Assembly (NCBI GenBank): GCA_902478055.1
Contig: CABSJL010000015.1
Span: 1 to 33,872, forward strand
Reading direction: 5' to 3'
Source of the DNA: an uncultured Veillonella sp.
GTDB lineage: Bacteria; Bacillota; Negativicutes; Veillonellales; Veillonellaceae
DNA length: 33,872 nt
Within the stretch, counting starts at the first letter, position 1. Each line of letters starts with the position of its first letter. Under the pieces are notes generated by a model. It saw only the letters and a list, made by a program, of their open reading frames with translations, searched no databases and was not told where the DNA came from. Positions 32,772 through 33,872 of this stretch are shown here, one piece after another. The position numbers and the translations under genes were made by a program.

Positions 32772-33698
32772 ATGAGTGGTCAGAATTGGTGGCACCGGAT
32801 AGGTTTAGTTGTGTGTATCGTGGCGAGTGTAGGCGTTGTAAGTGGTTGTGAGTTTAATATGGATAATTTAAAGACAAATAGTCAGGTGAAAGCTACGCAA
32901 AGCGATAGTGAGAAGGAAATCTGGCGCGTTTTTAGATTTTATTTGGCTGCCACAAATGAGTTTAATTTCACTAGTGTAAAATATAGTCATCAACATATGG
33001 AAACGGTGCAGCAAGCACAACAAAATGTACCGCTAGCTGAGTTTAAGGTGCGGGATTATGAACGTCTTGAGCAAGAACTCATTGCGGCGCGAGAAGCGGG
33101 GCACACACATAGTGACTTGGAAGCAGCTACAGATGCTTTATTACCGGTATTACACGACGTTGTGGTAGTCGTGAAAGAGCTAGATACGTATTATAAAGAA
33201 AAACGCTATGAATCAGATAATTATGCATTTGCTCATACGCAGTTGGAGAAGCTTTCATCATTAATCGAAGCATTTGGACCAAAATATAATGCGTTAGATA
33301 CCATTGTTAAAACCTATCACAAGCAGGAGGGAGAACGTCTTGTTAAGTTGATGCGCAACAATGGGCAGACGAATGGCGCTAATATGGCGGAAATGATGCT
33401 TATTTATAGCGGTATAGTAGATCATATTGTGGAGCATAAATCCGATAGTGATTTCCAATGGGTGAAAGCACAGAAGGAAGCAGCCGATGGAATTGGTGCT
33501 AAGATTACTGCCGCCGAGGCTCAGAATCGGTTAGAGCAAAAGAGACATCTTGATAAAGCTATTGAGGATTTTATGGCTAATCCTTCTAGTGAAACGGAGG
33601 AGGCCGTTGTTGAGCAGTATAATGAAATGGTACGAAGTCCGATGAATTTTAAATTATTAGATTCTGTACAGAAGCCGTATGTGCCACAAGAATTATAA
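32772..33698 (+). CDS. Lipoprotein, DUF3829-like
   Basis: A 308-residue protein with a lipoprotein signal: hydrophobic helix (about 10-24), then VVSGC with C26 as the lipidated Cys and Glu at +2. The mature part is almost entirely helical and charged, with paired Tyr and Asn positions (YLAATNEFN; VVVKELDTYY) like the DUF3829 family of unknown function. A GGAGAG site precedes the ATG. The terminator at 32648 lies between it and the upstream promoter, so expression either uses read-through or a separate promoter. Envelope location is inferred from the signal. Confidence 0.78.
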   Translation: MSGQNWWHRIGLVVCIVASVGVVSGCEFNMDNLKTNSQVKATQSDSEKEIWRVFRFYLAATNEFNFTSVKYSHQHMETVQQAQQNVPLAEFKVRDYERLEQELIAAREAGHTHSDLEAATDALLPVLHDVVVVVKELDTYYKEKRYESDNYAFAHTQLEKLSSLIEAFGPKYNALDTIVKTYHKQEGERLVKLMRNNGQTNGANMAEMMLIYSGIVDHIVEHKSDSDFQWVKAQKEAADGIGAKITAAEAQNRLEQKRHLDKAIEDFMANPSSETEEAVVEQYNEMVRSPMNFKLLDSVQKPYVPQEL

Positions 33699-33732
33699 TG
33701 TGAAATATTATATGTTAAACACGATATAACAT

Positions 33733-33765
33733 TTAGGGTAGAATATATTTGACAAGCTACCCTAA
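33733..33765. promoter_or_regulatory. Palindrome across the -35 box of the edge promoter
   Basis: Perfect nine-base arms TTAGGGTAG (33733-33741) and CTACCCTAA (33757-33765) flank TTGACA. It is an operator candidate; a terminator role is unlikely because no T-run follows on the plus strand. Confidence 0.5.
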
Positions 33766-33778
33766 TGAGACCTATAAT
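33749..33778 (+). promoter_or_regulatory. Strong promoter at the right edge
   Basis: Perfect TTGACA (33749-33754), an 18-base spacer and perfect TATAAT (33773-33778). It drives the leader that runs off the window. Confidence 0.8.
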
Positions 33779-33785
33779 TATCTAT

Positions 33786-33872
33786 TATATGAAGATTGCG
33801 TTGAAAAAGACGGCACATCTCAGACGGATTTAGTAGAGACCAAACTCATGGGCTGAAAGGTTTGGAAATCTA
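33786..33872 (+). promoter_or_regulatory. Partial T-box leader (stem I), cut by the window end
   Basis: After the promoter, AGAGA is followed by CCAAAC, a loop GGGCTGAAAG-type region and GTTTGG (33835-33865). This is the arrangement of the distal part of T-box stem I and matches the equivalent part of the trp T-box at 20584-20608. The specifier and antiterminator lie beyond the edge, so amino acid specificity cannot be read. Confidence 0.65.

Noticed and set aside
32587..32775. 62-residue ORF over the predicted RNA
   Set aside because: It crosses the terminator stem and has no plausible ribosome site; composition is not protein-like.

Overview
The window most likely comes from a diderm Firmicute of the class Negativicutes, probably Veillonella or a close relative. 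This is inferred from gene content and sequence style; no database search was possible. Pointers are moderate-to-low GC coding sequence with strong AGGAGG-type ribosome binding sites, T-box regulation of trp genes, an SLH-plus-coiled-coil envelope protein of the OmpM type, an [FeFe]-hydrogenase maturase (HydE), and many DUF805 membrane proteins. I see no rRNA, tRNA, CRISPR array or complete insertion sequence.

Layout. 1-135: two GC-rich hairpins and a leader, possibly an insertion-sequence end. 219-2253: exported SLH/coiled-coil protein and the NRAMP metal transporter MntH. 2549-5694: a compact group of a hypothetical protein, YaaA, HydE and a membrane protein, with overlaps or short gaps, closed by a terminator. 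5829-7895: EF-G-like GTPase. 8202-10608: a YhcH-type protein and two tandem EamA transporters. 10661-11453 (minus): a two-gene Fic toxin/antitoxin module. 11589-15669: an AbgA-like M20 amidohydrolase, an M20C carbamoylase-type hydrolase and a DcuC-family transporter, behind a promoter overlapped by a palindrome. 15833-19274 (minus): a Sel1-repeat protein and an MFS exporter. 19547-20476: a doubled DUF805 protein.

20485-28181: a complete tryptophan pathway. A promoter and a T-box leader (TGG specifier) precede trpE-trpG, then trpD, a trpC-trpF fusion, trpB and trpA, then a strong terminator. The 528-base gap between trpG and trpD is the strangest part of the window. It holds two elements of about 175 bases in opposite orientation that share a core. 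Each folds back through long arms whose sequences differ between copies but pair within each copy. Two more hairpins lie between them, and the right arm of the second element runs to the edge of the trpD ribosome binding site.

28242-33698: a small exported basic protein (minus), four consecutive DUF805 genes carrying different extra modules, a membrane-anchored protein, a predicted short structured RNA with its own promoter and terminator (about 32571-32674), and a DUF3829-like lipoprotein. The window ends inside what looks like the first half of a second T-box leader, behind a promoter with a palindrome across its -35 box.
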